NCBI GenBank assembly: GCA_030587525.1
Contig: JAUQYW010000116.1
Span: 1 to 40,559, forward strand
From: Candidatus Sigynarchaeota archaeon
GTDB taxonomy: Archaea; Asgardarchaeota; Lokiarchaeia; Sigynarchaeales; Sigynarchaeaceae
Reading direction: 5' to 3'
Length of the DNA: 40,559 nucleotides
The position numbers and the translations under genes were made by a program. Below the pieces are notes generated by a model. The model was not told where the DNA came from. It searched no databases and was given only the letters and a program-made list of their open reading frames with translations. Positions 26,101-38,100 of this stretch are shown here, one piece after another (position 1 is the first letter of the stretch; every line of letters begins with the position of its first letter).

Positions 26101-29100
26101 CGGGATACGCCGATGAGCTTTGATTTCCGGCCTCTCGCGGTTAACCCATCCCTGGAGGGCAAGAACACGCACATAATCTTCAGCGTTGCATCTTCGAACG
26201 AGGCCCGGGTGTATTGGATCGAACCGATGATGACGGCATGGGAGGCTATCATGCAAGCCTCGAATTTCGTATATGACAGCCTCGGCCCGCGCGTCTATTC
26301 GTCATATTTCACGTCACTCTACTGCAATAACGTGAGCACGAACATGATCTACGGCGGGGGCATCGTGGTTGATGATCGAGTCGGTAACGACATGGAATTC
26401 GAGATCACCGGCAGTTCGGCGTTTATGAGCATGGTTAATATTCAAGATTATGGCATCCCGATCGACGTGTTTGATGACCCGGCAGCCTTGACATGGCCTG
26501 CCGTGCTCAATGCCTTTCATGAGGGTTCTGGCGGCAATCACGAGACCGCGTGGGCATTCCCGGCGGTCGGCGATGCCGTGTTCCTCCGGCTCAAGATCGA
26601 CGACAAGGCTCGAGACTTGACTGGACCTACCATGATTTCCGGATATCTCACGCCTAAGGACATCAACTACGATGCTGAGCATGCCGTGGATGTTGCCACG
26701 CCCATGGACGCGTATAGCCGCAAGCTTACCTATATTATCCAGCCTTGGGACCAGTTCACCTTCTCCACGTTCACGCGGCTTGTAGCGGCTAGCGGGTCGA
26801 TAGCGACGCTGTCATCCCCCGCGCTAGGCGTAGATGACCTGGTCGTGAATGATGATGTGCCTGCTGGAGGCCGGGATGATGGCATCGTGGACTCCGTGGT
26901 GGTTCAATATCGGAAACCCAAGAGCAACAAGGACATCGTGCTCGATGATTGGAGCCGGCTCTACGACACGTCGCTCTTATCATCGACGCCGGGCATGGTA
27001 CGACAGGAAGTCGCGCGGCAAAATGCCACCACGCAGAACCGGTGGATTGTAAACTTGTCAGCTCCCATATGGTACACCCCGCCGCAAGATATCCTCGATC
27101 GCGTCGATGACGTGGTCAATAAACCGCTCTATAAGGGCTTGCTATGGAATGCGAATCCGCTAGCGACCTATTATGCTGGCGTTGACCCGTTCTATGGGTC
27201 GGGGAACATTCTCTTTTCGCCGAAAGGCAGCGCCGCGAACGAGGTTGGCATCGAGGAGGAGTGGCTCGCGACGAACGGCGTGTTCCAGCAGATCATGGAA
27301 GTGGCGCAGCCATCAATCGATGGCATCCGGGTCTGGCCGAGCGAGGACGTGCCCGGCACCCACGCCACGAGCGTGACCGTGTCGATCTATCACAACAAGC
27401 AGGAGTACTTGCCAGAGCGCGACGAGCTCGGCTGGCACCAGATGGCGACCGTTCCCGATTACTCGGCACAAATAGCGACCAAGACGTTCACATGGGACGA
27501 GTGGCTCGATGGTAAGCTCGACATCTCAGCACCGACCTTCGCTACCGACACGGGTTCCCCGGATCGCCGCGTCGACCGGATCGATTTGAACTGTGGGAAT
27601 TGGCCGAATAGCTACTCATCGTTGTACTTCTTCGACACCTTCGTGATCGCGACGAAGAATGGCGAGAAATGGGGCGTGTGGTTGCGTCCGGAGGATCCCT
27701 TGATGTGGTGGTTTGAACCCTGGAAAGGGGTTATGTTGCCACAAGAGCTGTGGAGCACTTTCGAGGGCGTTCTCAAACCTCCATACATCGATTACCCGTA
27801 TTTCGGAGTCGGTTCGACGGGGACGACGGAATATGCGTGGATGAAGGACATTCCCGAAAGCCATTGGATTCCCGTGGACATGCCCGTGAACCTGGGGTAT
27901 GGATTCGGTGGGATCGGTGTATACACGGATGCCTTGTCGAACGATGCCCTCGCCAGTCGAATCTACGAAGCCTTGGCCAACCATGCGCACTTCAGTGCCG
28001 AAGCCCGCCTCTTTGTCGAGAAGAACGCAGGTTCCAGCCTTACATTCACACAAGAAGATGCCAGTGCCGTCAGCAATCCCGTCATCACGACCTTTAATTG
28101 CATGTCTGTGATGGGAACTGCACTCTACCGGAACCAGGAATGCATCTTTAGACCAGTCATAGTGAAGGATGGTTCCCACACGACCGGCGCGAACGACAAG
28201 GTGATCGACGCTCAGGACGGCTATTATGGCTACACGGTCGCCTTCACGGCGAACGGCGGTTGGATCAACGCGAGCTGTACGTCCGGCGACAGGTATTCAT
28301 ATGGTATTGGCGTGAACGAGAGCGGCACGGTCGCCGGCACGTTTACCTCGTCCGGGGCGTTCGATGCGTCGAAATATGATAGTGTCGTTGCGAAAGGCAT
28401 TGACTTGAACATTGCCATCGGCCATGCCCAGGAATCGAGCATGACCGCGACCTTCACTCTCGACGGGGATTTCCTCAAGCTTGTCAACGCGAACATCCCG
28501 CGCTGGCAAAATGACATCAAATGGTCCGAATACAAGTACGTGGGCTATTCCATGACCTTCTCGAACTCGAGTTGCGTCGAGAGCGTGCGCATGACGCTGA
28601 AGGATTCGAGCGGAGCGACGCTGTATACCTTTGTCGATAAGCCATGCCAAGAGTCGTCCATCCAACCGGTTCACCAGGTCAATCTCCCTGACGCCCATGA
28701 AATTAGGGTCACCATCGATGTCATCTGGAAGAGCGGGGTCGACTTGAACGAAGATACATGTGCGGTGATCTTCGACAGCATGTATTTCGAGCACAAGACA
28801 AACGAAGCCCTCGTTTCCTTGGAGATGCAAGATGGCAGCACGGCCCGTTACCCTTTACACATAGCTCCATGGGCAGGTACCGAGCAATGGGCCGATCTTA
28901 CGTGGCGCGGGCTCGTGGAAGCATCGAGCCCTGGCGACGACTTTCTTAGCAACACCGCCGGTGAAGTCCAATTTGCGGGCCACGTCAAAAAGATCTCGAT
29001 ATCTACGAAGAGTAGCATTGACATCAAGGCCATTAGCGTCATCACGGTCAACGTGTCATCACAAGAGTTCACCGGCTATAAATACATGCACGAATTTGAC

Positions 29101-32100
29101 ACGCAATCCCGGGAAATGCACGAGCTGCTATACCGGCTCGGCAGGCCTGGTGTGGTGCCGGTGGACGCGCTGTGGGAAACTGTCACTGGTGGTACCATCA
29201 CCCAGGGTTGCGACCAGGCATGGATCATGGAGTCATTCGATGACGATTACTCTGGGTCTCTGGATCAGAACGTTCAATACCGGAACTCTGAAGGGAAACC
29301 AGTATATGTCATATCCTTGATAGTTTTGCCTTTAGATAGTGCCGCAACCCTTGCTGTGGGCACCGTGATAACCAATACCGCAGGGGCTAAAGGTACGGTC
29401 GTAGCATCACGTTCGATCAGCGGTGGGCTCATCGCGGCCAACGTGACCGTCTTCAACTGGGCTCGGTTCGCGGATGGCGACGCGATCACTGCCGCCGGTG
29501 TAGCTTTCGGGTCGATATCAGGTAAACCCGAGGTCAAGATCTTGCCCATCGAGGTTAACACGACGGTCAGTTATGATACTGACAACGACGGCGCAATGGA
29601 AGCCCGAGGGTCGATCACGTCTTGGATAGCGACGAGCGTGGATTCGAGCGGGGCCATCATGATTGCTACGCGCACGATCGAGACTTCCTTGCTCATCGAT
29701 TACGGCGAGGACGAGCTGTTCGACGTGTCGTTGAGCGAGTTCACGCGCGAGACAAGTGAGAATATCAATGCCAAGTCCAAGATAGCGTTGAACTATGCGA
29801 CCGGGGAATGGGAAACGAAACCCTGGGTGTTCGACGCCAAGATTTATGGACATAAAGAAATGATGGACCAGAATGGTGATGGCTCCTTTGATATGGTTAC
29901 AGAAAGCACTGACCTCTTCGACGACGTGCCGAGCAGGTGGGCTGGTACCGACGTGGACACATTATCGTTCCGTGATTATCTCGCATACCAGCAAGATCTC
30001 GCGGATGCAGGCGTGATTGCGACTGACGTGTCGGCGGATGGCGCACGAACATACGAGACCCGCGTAACCAGCGTCTCCGGCGTGGAATATGACCCCGTCA
30101 CGGGTATGCCTTACTCGACTGGCACCACTACGATCCAGAACGATCTCGAGCAAGAGCGCACGTTCATCTTGCTCGGTGCCGACGAGCCTACAGTGCCCAT
30201 CACGGCTTGGGTGGTCGTTATGCACGACTTGCCGGTTCCCAAAGACCCAAGGGCGGACGTTCCGGAGAAGGCACGTGTCGACGAGCGCGGCACGTTGTAC
30301 TGGATCGACGAGGATGGCGATGGTATCTACAATTACGCGTTCGTGTTCACCGAGGATTCTTACCAGGCACTCGACGAGAATGGCGAATCCATGCCGGAGG
30401 CCATTGGCATCGCTTATGACTACGACGGTGACCGGCGCATTTCGACAGATCGCCGGTGCTATCTTGATAGTGGCGATGTCGGTGCCGATCCTGCCATTAC
30501 CGACAAGTTCAACGACGAGTTCATCCCGACATACTGGACTGCCAAGGTTGACAAGTACGAGGCGGTTGAGGCCGCATACAAGCACGCGTACGAGGATTTC
30601 CTCAAGGGAATGTCAGACCCGTGGTTCTGGGCCCAGCAAGCCGTGTCCACGGGCGTCGGCATTGGTATCATCGTTGCCGGCGCGTGGATCGGGTCGCTTT
30701 TCGGGCCTCTTGGTACTTTGGTTGGAGCTGCAATAGGGTTCATCGCCACGGCAATCATGTATTTGGTCTGGGGGTTCTGCCAGAAGAGCATGTTTGACGT
30801 GCTTCACGCGTGGCTCGACGAGCATCCAGTCAAGGCTACGAATAATGTCCGTGGCAGCGTCGCGGCTAAAGGTAACGTGCCCTATCCGTATGTAAAGGCG
30901 ACCGCGTTCGGCTCGGCGACCCCGCTCGACGAGGACATTATTGGCGTCTTCGATCCATTCGCTGTTGATTTCGAGCTGCCCGTGTTTCAACCGAGTTCTA
31001 GCGGCTGGCTCGCCAGCATCATGGACGAGGCTTTCTATGGCATTTCCTCGGATGATGAGCGATATATCACCGACCCGCGTTACTGCCACGCGCTCCACGA
31101 CATGTACCGGAGCAATGGTACCTTCTCGCAAGAACTGGTACCGACGATCCACGTGCTGGGGCCGAGCGAGGTATTCAAGTTCATCACGAGCCTGCAATTT
31201 ATGACGTCGCAATGGTCGTCTGAATACCAGGATATCTTGTCACTCATATTCCCATATAGCCTAGATGTCCTCACGTTCAATTATCCCGCGATGTTGCGGC
31301 GACTTTCTGCGCAGTACCAGTTAGTGCGCGATGCAATTACCATTACGCGAGTCTACGACGCGGAAGGCCCGCACGTGTACGGGACAGGCGAGTCATTGTC
31401 ATCCATCAAGATCGAGGTCACGAACAATGGCCCGATACCATGGCCTGTTAACGCGTATTTACAGCCAACGCGCGGCGTCGATTCTCCAGCACCCATGTCG
31501 ACCTACCCGGTTATCATCAATCCCGGCGACACATACACGTTCTCGTGGAATAAGGACGCCGACACCGCCGTCGTGTCCACGGTCGGAAACGCGACCGACA
31601 TCACGCATGTATACTGGAATATGACGACGACGACTCGTCGCGCCGAGCAGTTTGCCATTCGGGCATCGGGCGGCAGGATGCGGTCGATGATCCCGATCAT
31701 GGACTCGGACGGCTTGCCCACGTGGCTGCTCACGAGCGAGTCGACCCTTTCCCCGTCCTTCTATCGTGCCAACGACGAGAGCGTCACGTTGCTCGGTGAG
31801 CACGCGTGGGAGACCGGTGAAGAGCAAGTCGGCTATTATGTCGATAGCCAAGTCCTGGTTTATCAATCCACATACCAGGTCGCGTACCAGCGTGCAGCCT
31901 CGGGGGACCCGCTTTCTGGCGGGGACTTGCGCATCTTTTTCTGGAACAAGGTCATCGAGGCGGTCTCGACCATAATCACGGTGGTAGCACAGACCTACAT
32001 CGTGTCACATTGCAAGTTCTTCACACTCAAGTATGATGATAATGGAAAGCTCGTGCGCAATGCGAACGGGCGAGTCGCGTGGGATCGCAAGCCGCTTGGC

Positions 32101-35100
32101 TCGTGGTTTAACAGGGAAATCATGCGCAACCAGATCACGGGGCAGTACTTTTCCATCCCTCGCTCGGTCGGGAACACGCTTATTTCAGTAATGACTACTA
32201 TCTGCAAGGAAGTGTTCGAGGAATGCGTCTCGGAAGCTGTTGTCTCGAGCATTGCACAGTACTTCTTCGGCGTGTCGCCTGAACTCGCCGAGCAGATCGG
32301 CGAAGCCTTCTGGTTCGGCAAGGAAACATTTGAGGACATCCGGGAGGATGCCTTGAATCGCCGTTTAGAGCAAGATCAAGGTATCCAGCAGAATAGGATG
32401 AGCCAGAGCACGCAAGGCGCGACGCTTGAGGCGGCCATGAGATTGGAAGATAGGGCGATCAGGAAGCGAGAAGAATTTGTCACGAGGGACTCCTTACGAG
32501 CGGTCTGTGACTTGGAAAGCAACAGCCACGCCATCACGGCGGCGGAAACGAAGGCCATCGGCAAGTCGATATACGGGGAAGAGAAATTCGTAGAATGTTG
32601 GAACCGTGACTTGCAGCTCGTCACGCAGATGGCCATCGAAGCAAAGCTCGACTCGTGGTTGAAAGTCACCGGGTACACGATACCCGAGGGCGAGATGGCG
32701 GACTTCTTGCCGGCATCCGTCGACACGAGTAACAAGCAGCTCGTCAAGATCCTCACGACCGCGATGGCCATGACCCTCCAGGATATGCAAGCATCGGGCT
32801 ATGGCAGTGCTAACATTAAAGAAGTTTTCGCATCGTCGACGTTCAACGAGCTATTCAACCTCGGCGAGGGCAGGACTTGTGAATTTGCTGACATTGTTTA
32901 CCTCGATCAGTTCAGCCCGGCAGCACGGATACCCGGTGATATCAAGACCGTTGACCAGGCCGTCGAGGCTCTCCAAAATGCATGGTGTTGGACTCTCCGC
33001 GACCCTGTGAATATGCAGTTGAGGGCGAGTCTGAAGGAAGGGCAAGAATCGGTCAAGCAATTGAGGAGCTCGAGCAGCAGGAAAGCGATGTTCATCGCGT
33101 CCCTCATCAAGCGATTACAACAGAGGGGCATATATAACCAACAGTGCGAGCAAGTTGTCGAGGAGAATCTGGGATTCTTCGAGGCTCGGTTCGCTAGCCT
33201 CATCATTTACTCGCCGTCGTACGCGGCCAAGCTGTTCGACGCGATGGTCGCGCAGACCCTCACCGCGGGCACGGTCGGTATCTCATGGGCTGGTATGGCC
33301 AGTGAAGGATTCTTCCAGAATTTGCAGAATGCTTACAGTGCTATCGGTCCAGACCCGCGAGCCTTGAACCTCGAGAAGCGCGGTATGCTTGGGGACCTCG
33401 GGAAGATCATGGCCACACCCACGAAATCGCAGCCGAATATCGTGTCAGCATTGACTGGCCAGAACCAGGCGGATACTGATGCCTACGTGGCACAATGGAA
33501 AGCAAACCGTGAAGAGCGGTTGAATAAATTGTCCGCGATCTTGGCGCTTGTTGATGCATTGGCTTACGGAAGCGAGAAGATGGGCAAGAAAAGCTTCTTT
33601 GCTGAGGCAATCAAGCGCACGAAAATCACTGCATTTGCATCGATGTTCGACATCACGGAGATAGGTAGCAATCGAATGCCCGCCGGGATGGTTCTGCTGG
33701 TCGCCGGTCTCATGGGCACCCAAGCTCGCTATGACGACTCGAAGAGCGGCGATGATTCCAATTTGATGAGCTTGACGGATGCCGCTGACAAGCTATTCAA
33801 GGCGTTCGAGCAAGATTGGTACTTACGGGGCGAGACGCCGGGGCAAGCAAAACCAGGTGATCGGCAAGCGAGGCGGGATATCATTTCGGGACTCGAGGAA
33901 GTGTATAAATCCTTCTTTGGCCATGTACGATTCATTGACGGCGTCTGGGAAGGCGCTGCGTTCTTGCTCAAGGAATCGCTGACGAGTGCGAACGGCAAGC
34001 CGTTTATTGAAACAGCGGTAAACCTCGTCTACACGGCGAAATCATTCATGGGCAAGAATGGTAAATATGGTATGGCCAACACGAAGCATTACGATCCCGA
34101 CGTGCAAGGCTTGCTCAAGGTCCTGGACATGGAGGTCCCTGATGGTCAAGGTGGCACGGCGCATATCGGCAATCTCCTGCTCGATTATGCCGACATCGAT
34201 GCAAAGAACCACGTGTCGTTTGACTGGAACATGGACCCGATGACGTGGAAAGTAAACGAGAAGACGAGCGGCCCGCACGGTATTCAGGCCGTGCTCGATC
34301 GTGTCGACGAGCACATGCGGAGTCCTGCCTTCCGGAAAGTCGCGATCGTGGCTCCCGCGGACGTCGCGGGGGATGTAGATGTCCAGCAAGTCATCGTGGC
34401 GGCCATCCAGCAATGGAGCGACCAGCACGGGAACAGGATCGCCAGCGTGAGACAAAAGTCGTCGGACACCTTCGCTGTATCATTGCGGACGGACACCAAA
34501 CTCGGGGAAAACTTGAACAAGGAAGCGCAAAAGATCCTCAATGACGTTCGGGTGCACGCGACCGGCGTGAACCAGCTAACCCAGATATCGTTCACGGTAG
34601 ACAAAATGTTCCGCGGGAAGCAATTGCTGGCCGACCTCTCGCCTGTCACCCTCACCGCATGGCGGTTGGGTGTCGCGTCGGCTGCACAAGCAACATGGAG
34701 CGACGTGAAGCCGGCCGACGTGTTGCATTGGATGGAAGGTTTCGGCCGCGAGACCTCGGGCAAGTATGCCGGGTTCCCTGGCTATTTCGGCATCAAGGGC
34801 TTCGGGCACTTCCAAGTCGATCTTGCAAGCAGCAATCCACTCCAGTGGGTGGTCCCATCGCCCGATGGTAGCACTTGGCTCGACAACAGCGCCGAGCTCC
34901 AGGCGTGGCGGTGGGTGTATAAGGAAACCGGAGTGGACGGGAAGGAAATTACCGTTAAAGGCTATTTCGAGGCTTGCGACATCAATTCGTGGGCTGATTT
35001 CACGGACGGTCGCCTCGCAGCCGATAGTGATGAGCCCATCACGCTGGGCATTGCTGAGAACCGTGAGCTGGAGATTACATTCCCCTCTATCGAAGCATCC

Positions 35101-38100
35101 CTCGTGAGCTCGGGCTTCTTCCCCACTTACCTCGAGGAAGCTGCCCAGAAGGGCAAGAAAGATGCCAGTAAGTTCACGAGGTTATGTTTGGCGGTCGGTC
35201 AGGAATTCACGAAATTGTTCCGCTCTATCGGGTTGTTGCTTAAACATGCTGCTGAAAAAGAATTCAGAGATACGTCATGGCAGCTCCCCGAACCTATTGG
35301 TGGCTTTACTAGTTCGGGAATTAATATCGAGCGTCTGGGGGAAGCATGTGTCGTGAAAAAACAGATCGAGAAAACAGGCTTGAAAGTTGAGTTTGCACGA
35401 GACCCGGTGAATGGCCGCCCCCTAGATTCGGAAAGTGGATGGATTCTCAAGATACAGCGGGAAGGATATGGAACAGCAGATCCCATCACGCTGAGATTCA
35501 ACGCGTTGGAAGGCTTCGTGCTTGATGTGCCTGATGTAGGAGCTTATTCGAGACCAGGTAGCCGAAGCTTTGACCCGATTAGCGAAGCATTCCGTGCTTG
35601 TGACCAGAGCATGGACAAAGTTGATTTTGTCATGGGATACCGAAATGCTCTCGCAGCGCTGATTGTTGAACTCGGGTATATCGCGCGTGAAGTGCACGCC
35701 ACCACACCGACTTTCAGCGTTTCACCTTCGCTTACCGTGCGACAAGGTGCATTGTTGCAGCAATATGTGCGGATGAAGGATGAGGGCGAGATTGACCAGC
35801 TGGGGACGAACTGGAGAAGTCCGACTCCAGGACTTGGAACTCAAGCATACCCGCTCACGATCGATTTCACGGTCCATGGACCCGAGAGCAGAGGGCATCC
35901 ACGAGCTTGGGACATGGTGCCGGGGTGGCATTACAGGGCCTACGTGAATCCGGCCGCCACTACGATCGAGGACGAGGTGAAAGTGTACTTGATCGAGGAT
36001 GCCTATCCATCAATCTTGCACCCGATCGATGGCTTGTCGCCGGGCACGTGGCTCGCCCAGCTTGCTTTAGGGCCGTCGATGATGCACAGGATCAATAACC
36101 CCACGATTCTAGGTGCGCGACGGGTGCAAGAGAGCATCTCGAACCCGCGCGAAATCGACATCGACACCGCGACCGGGGAGCTCGTGCAGCGTATCTACGT
36201 CGACCTCGCGGCGTGCGACCACATGGCGGGCACCATCCCGCATCTCTTGCAATATCGGATGCAGATGCCCGTCGCGTGCTCGCTTAGCGGACAAGCACCC
36301 ATGAGCGTCGATGTACAATGCCGGGACCAGAATGGGGCGTGGGTGACCATCAAGACTTTGCCCTACTTCACTTGCATTGCTTACTTCCAGCGTCTCGCAG
36401 CTTTCCACGAGGAAGCATCGCGCAAGATTAGCGGAGCGGGAGGCGTGAATATAGGACGGCCGGTCTTCATTCCCGGTACGACATCGGCCGATCCACACCA
36501 TGACTTCTCGCTGCGCATCCCGGAGATTAGGCTGGGTGGTACATTCATCGATTTCCATGGCTGCGATTTCGACCCGGTTGCATTCGGGGGCCAACAAAAG
36601 TATATCCAGGTAAGCGGTATCGATTTTTACGCGGGGAACCCGTCGATTCAACCAGGGAGATTCGACGTGGTTGGTGCCGATCACGTGTCCTTTGATGGCT
36701 TTAGTGAGATGCTCGATGCTACGAGGCAGGTTGGTCATCTCGCGGTGAAATGCGGAGGCGTGCGGCAGCCGGGGACGAGTGGTCCCGGCCTGGAAATCAA
36801 GAGCATCTCCCATGATATTTATGATGGCCCGAAAGTCGAATTCACCGCCACGCTGCTCGGTCCCGACGCCGGTGTCACGATGGTCGACATGCAGTCCGTG
36901 CAGGCGACGACCAATTATCAATTCCACGTGGAGCTCGGTAACGACGAGCATCCCGCCGAGTTGCTCTTGACGTCGCATTCTGGCATGGACACGGGCGCGA
37001 TCCGCTGGCATGGACGTGATGCTAAGCATGCTTCGTGGGTGGACAGTATCGACGCAGTCATCTTGATGTTGCGTAGATCGCTCGTCGGGCGGCAGATCAT
37101 GGCCGAGGCAGGTCACCTGGATGAGGCCGTGCAGCTAGGACAGCACGAAGGTGGCGTTGCATATGGAGGCATTAGAGGTGCATGCGTGGCGTTCACCGCC
37201 ATCGTCGCGGGCGCGGGCACGACGCATCCCATCGCCATGGACATGGAGGCATACGGATATTACGAGGAATACTACGATACCATCAACCACGTGTACCGGT
37301 ACAGGTGGACAACGGCGATGGCTGGACATAATTTCAAGCTCTTCACCACGAGCGGCGTGCGCACCGTGGAGACATCGTTCATCGATTTATTCACGGATGC
37401 GAGTCTCATGGCGCCGTTGGCGCCCGTGCTGGCGCTCGTTGCATCCCGCATGGACAGCGGCACCATCATCGATGTCCAATCGGGAGTGGAGTACTCGCAA
37501 AGTCTCGGCTACGAAATGGGCGCAGACAAGACCATGCGGCTCGTCTTGAAGGTCACGCTCGCTATGCGGGGCGGAACCGGGGAGCGACTCTTCATGTTCA
37601 AGATGCTCCGCCGCCCCGACGGCACGGCGTACCTCGCGGGCACCGAGTATGCCGTGGAGCCACCGAGCGGGTCGCCGCGATACCATTCCATCGGCGAGCC
37701 GGGCATTTTTTGGGATGTTGTCGACCCGAATGACCTTAGCAAGTCGAAACCCAGGGATTATCCCGAAACCTTAGTCGCTCGATTGCCCGTGCCAGATGAT
37801 CCGGTTACTGGCTCCGCGCACGACGAGTGGTTCCAATTCACCAATCTGAACCCGTACAAAGGCAAGCAAGGCCTTTTCGGTTACCTGGAATGCTGCGTCA
37901 TCGACCCCGATACTGGCCTGGTCGGCATCCCCGCTGGCCATCGATTGCGGCAGGACCCGGTTTGGATGTTCGAGAAGTTCCTCGAATTCGCCGCGCTGTG
38001 CGAGGCGTCCGTGCCGGGCTCGTCGCCGTCGCGACCCGCGACCTTCCCAAGCACGCTCCCGACGATTCCAAGCACGTACCCGGACTGGTACATGCCGGGC

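Noticed and set aside
36109..37116. 335-codon minus-strand open frame, and other long antisense frames (for example 14020-14829, 22059-22766, 7014-7676)
   Set aside because: They lie wholly within the giant gene, have no ribosome binding site or recognisable domain, and show the composition of antisense shadows.
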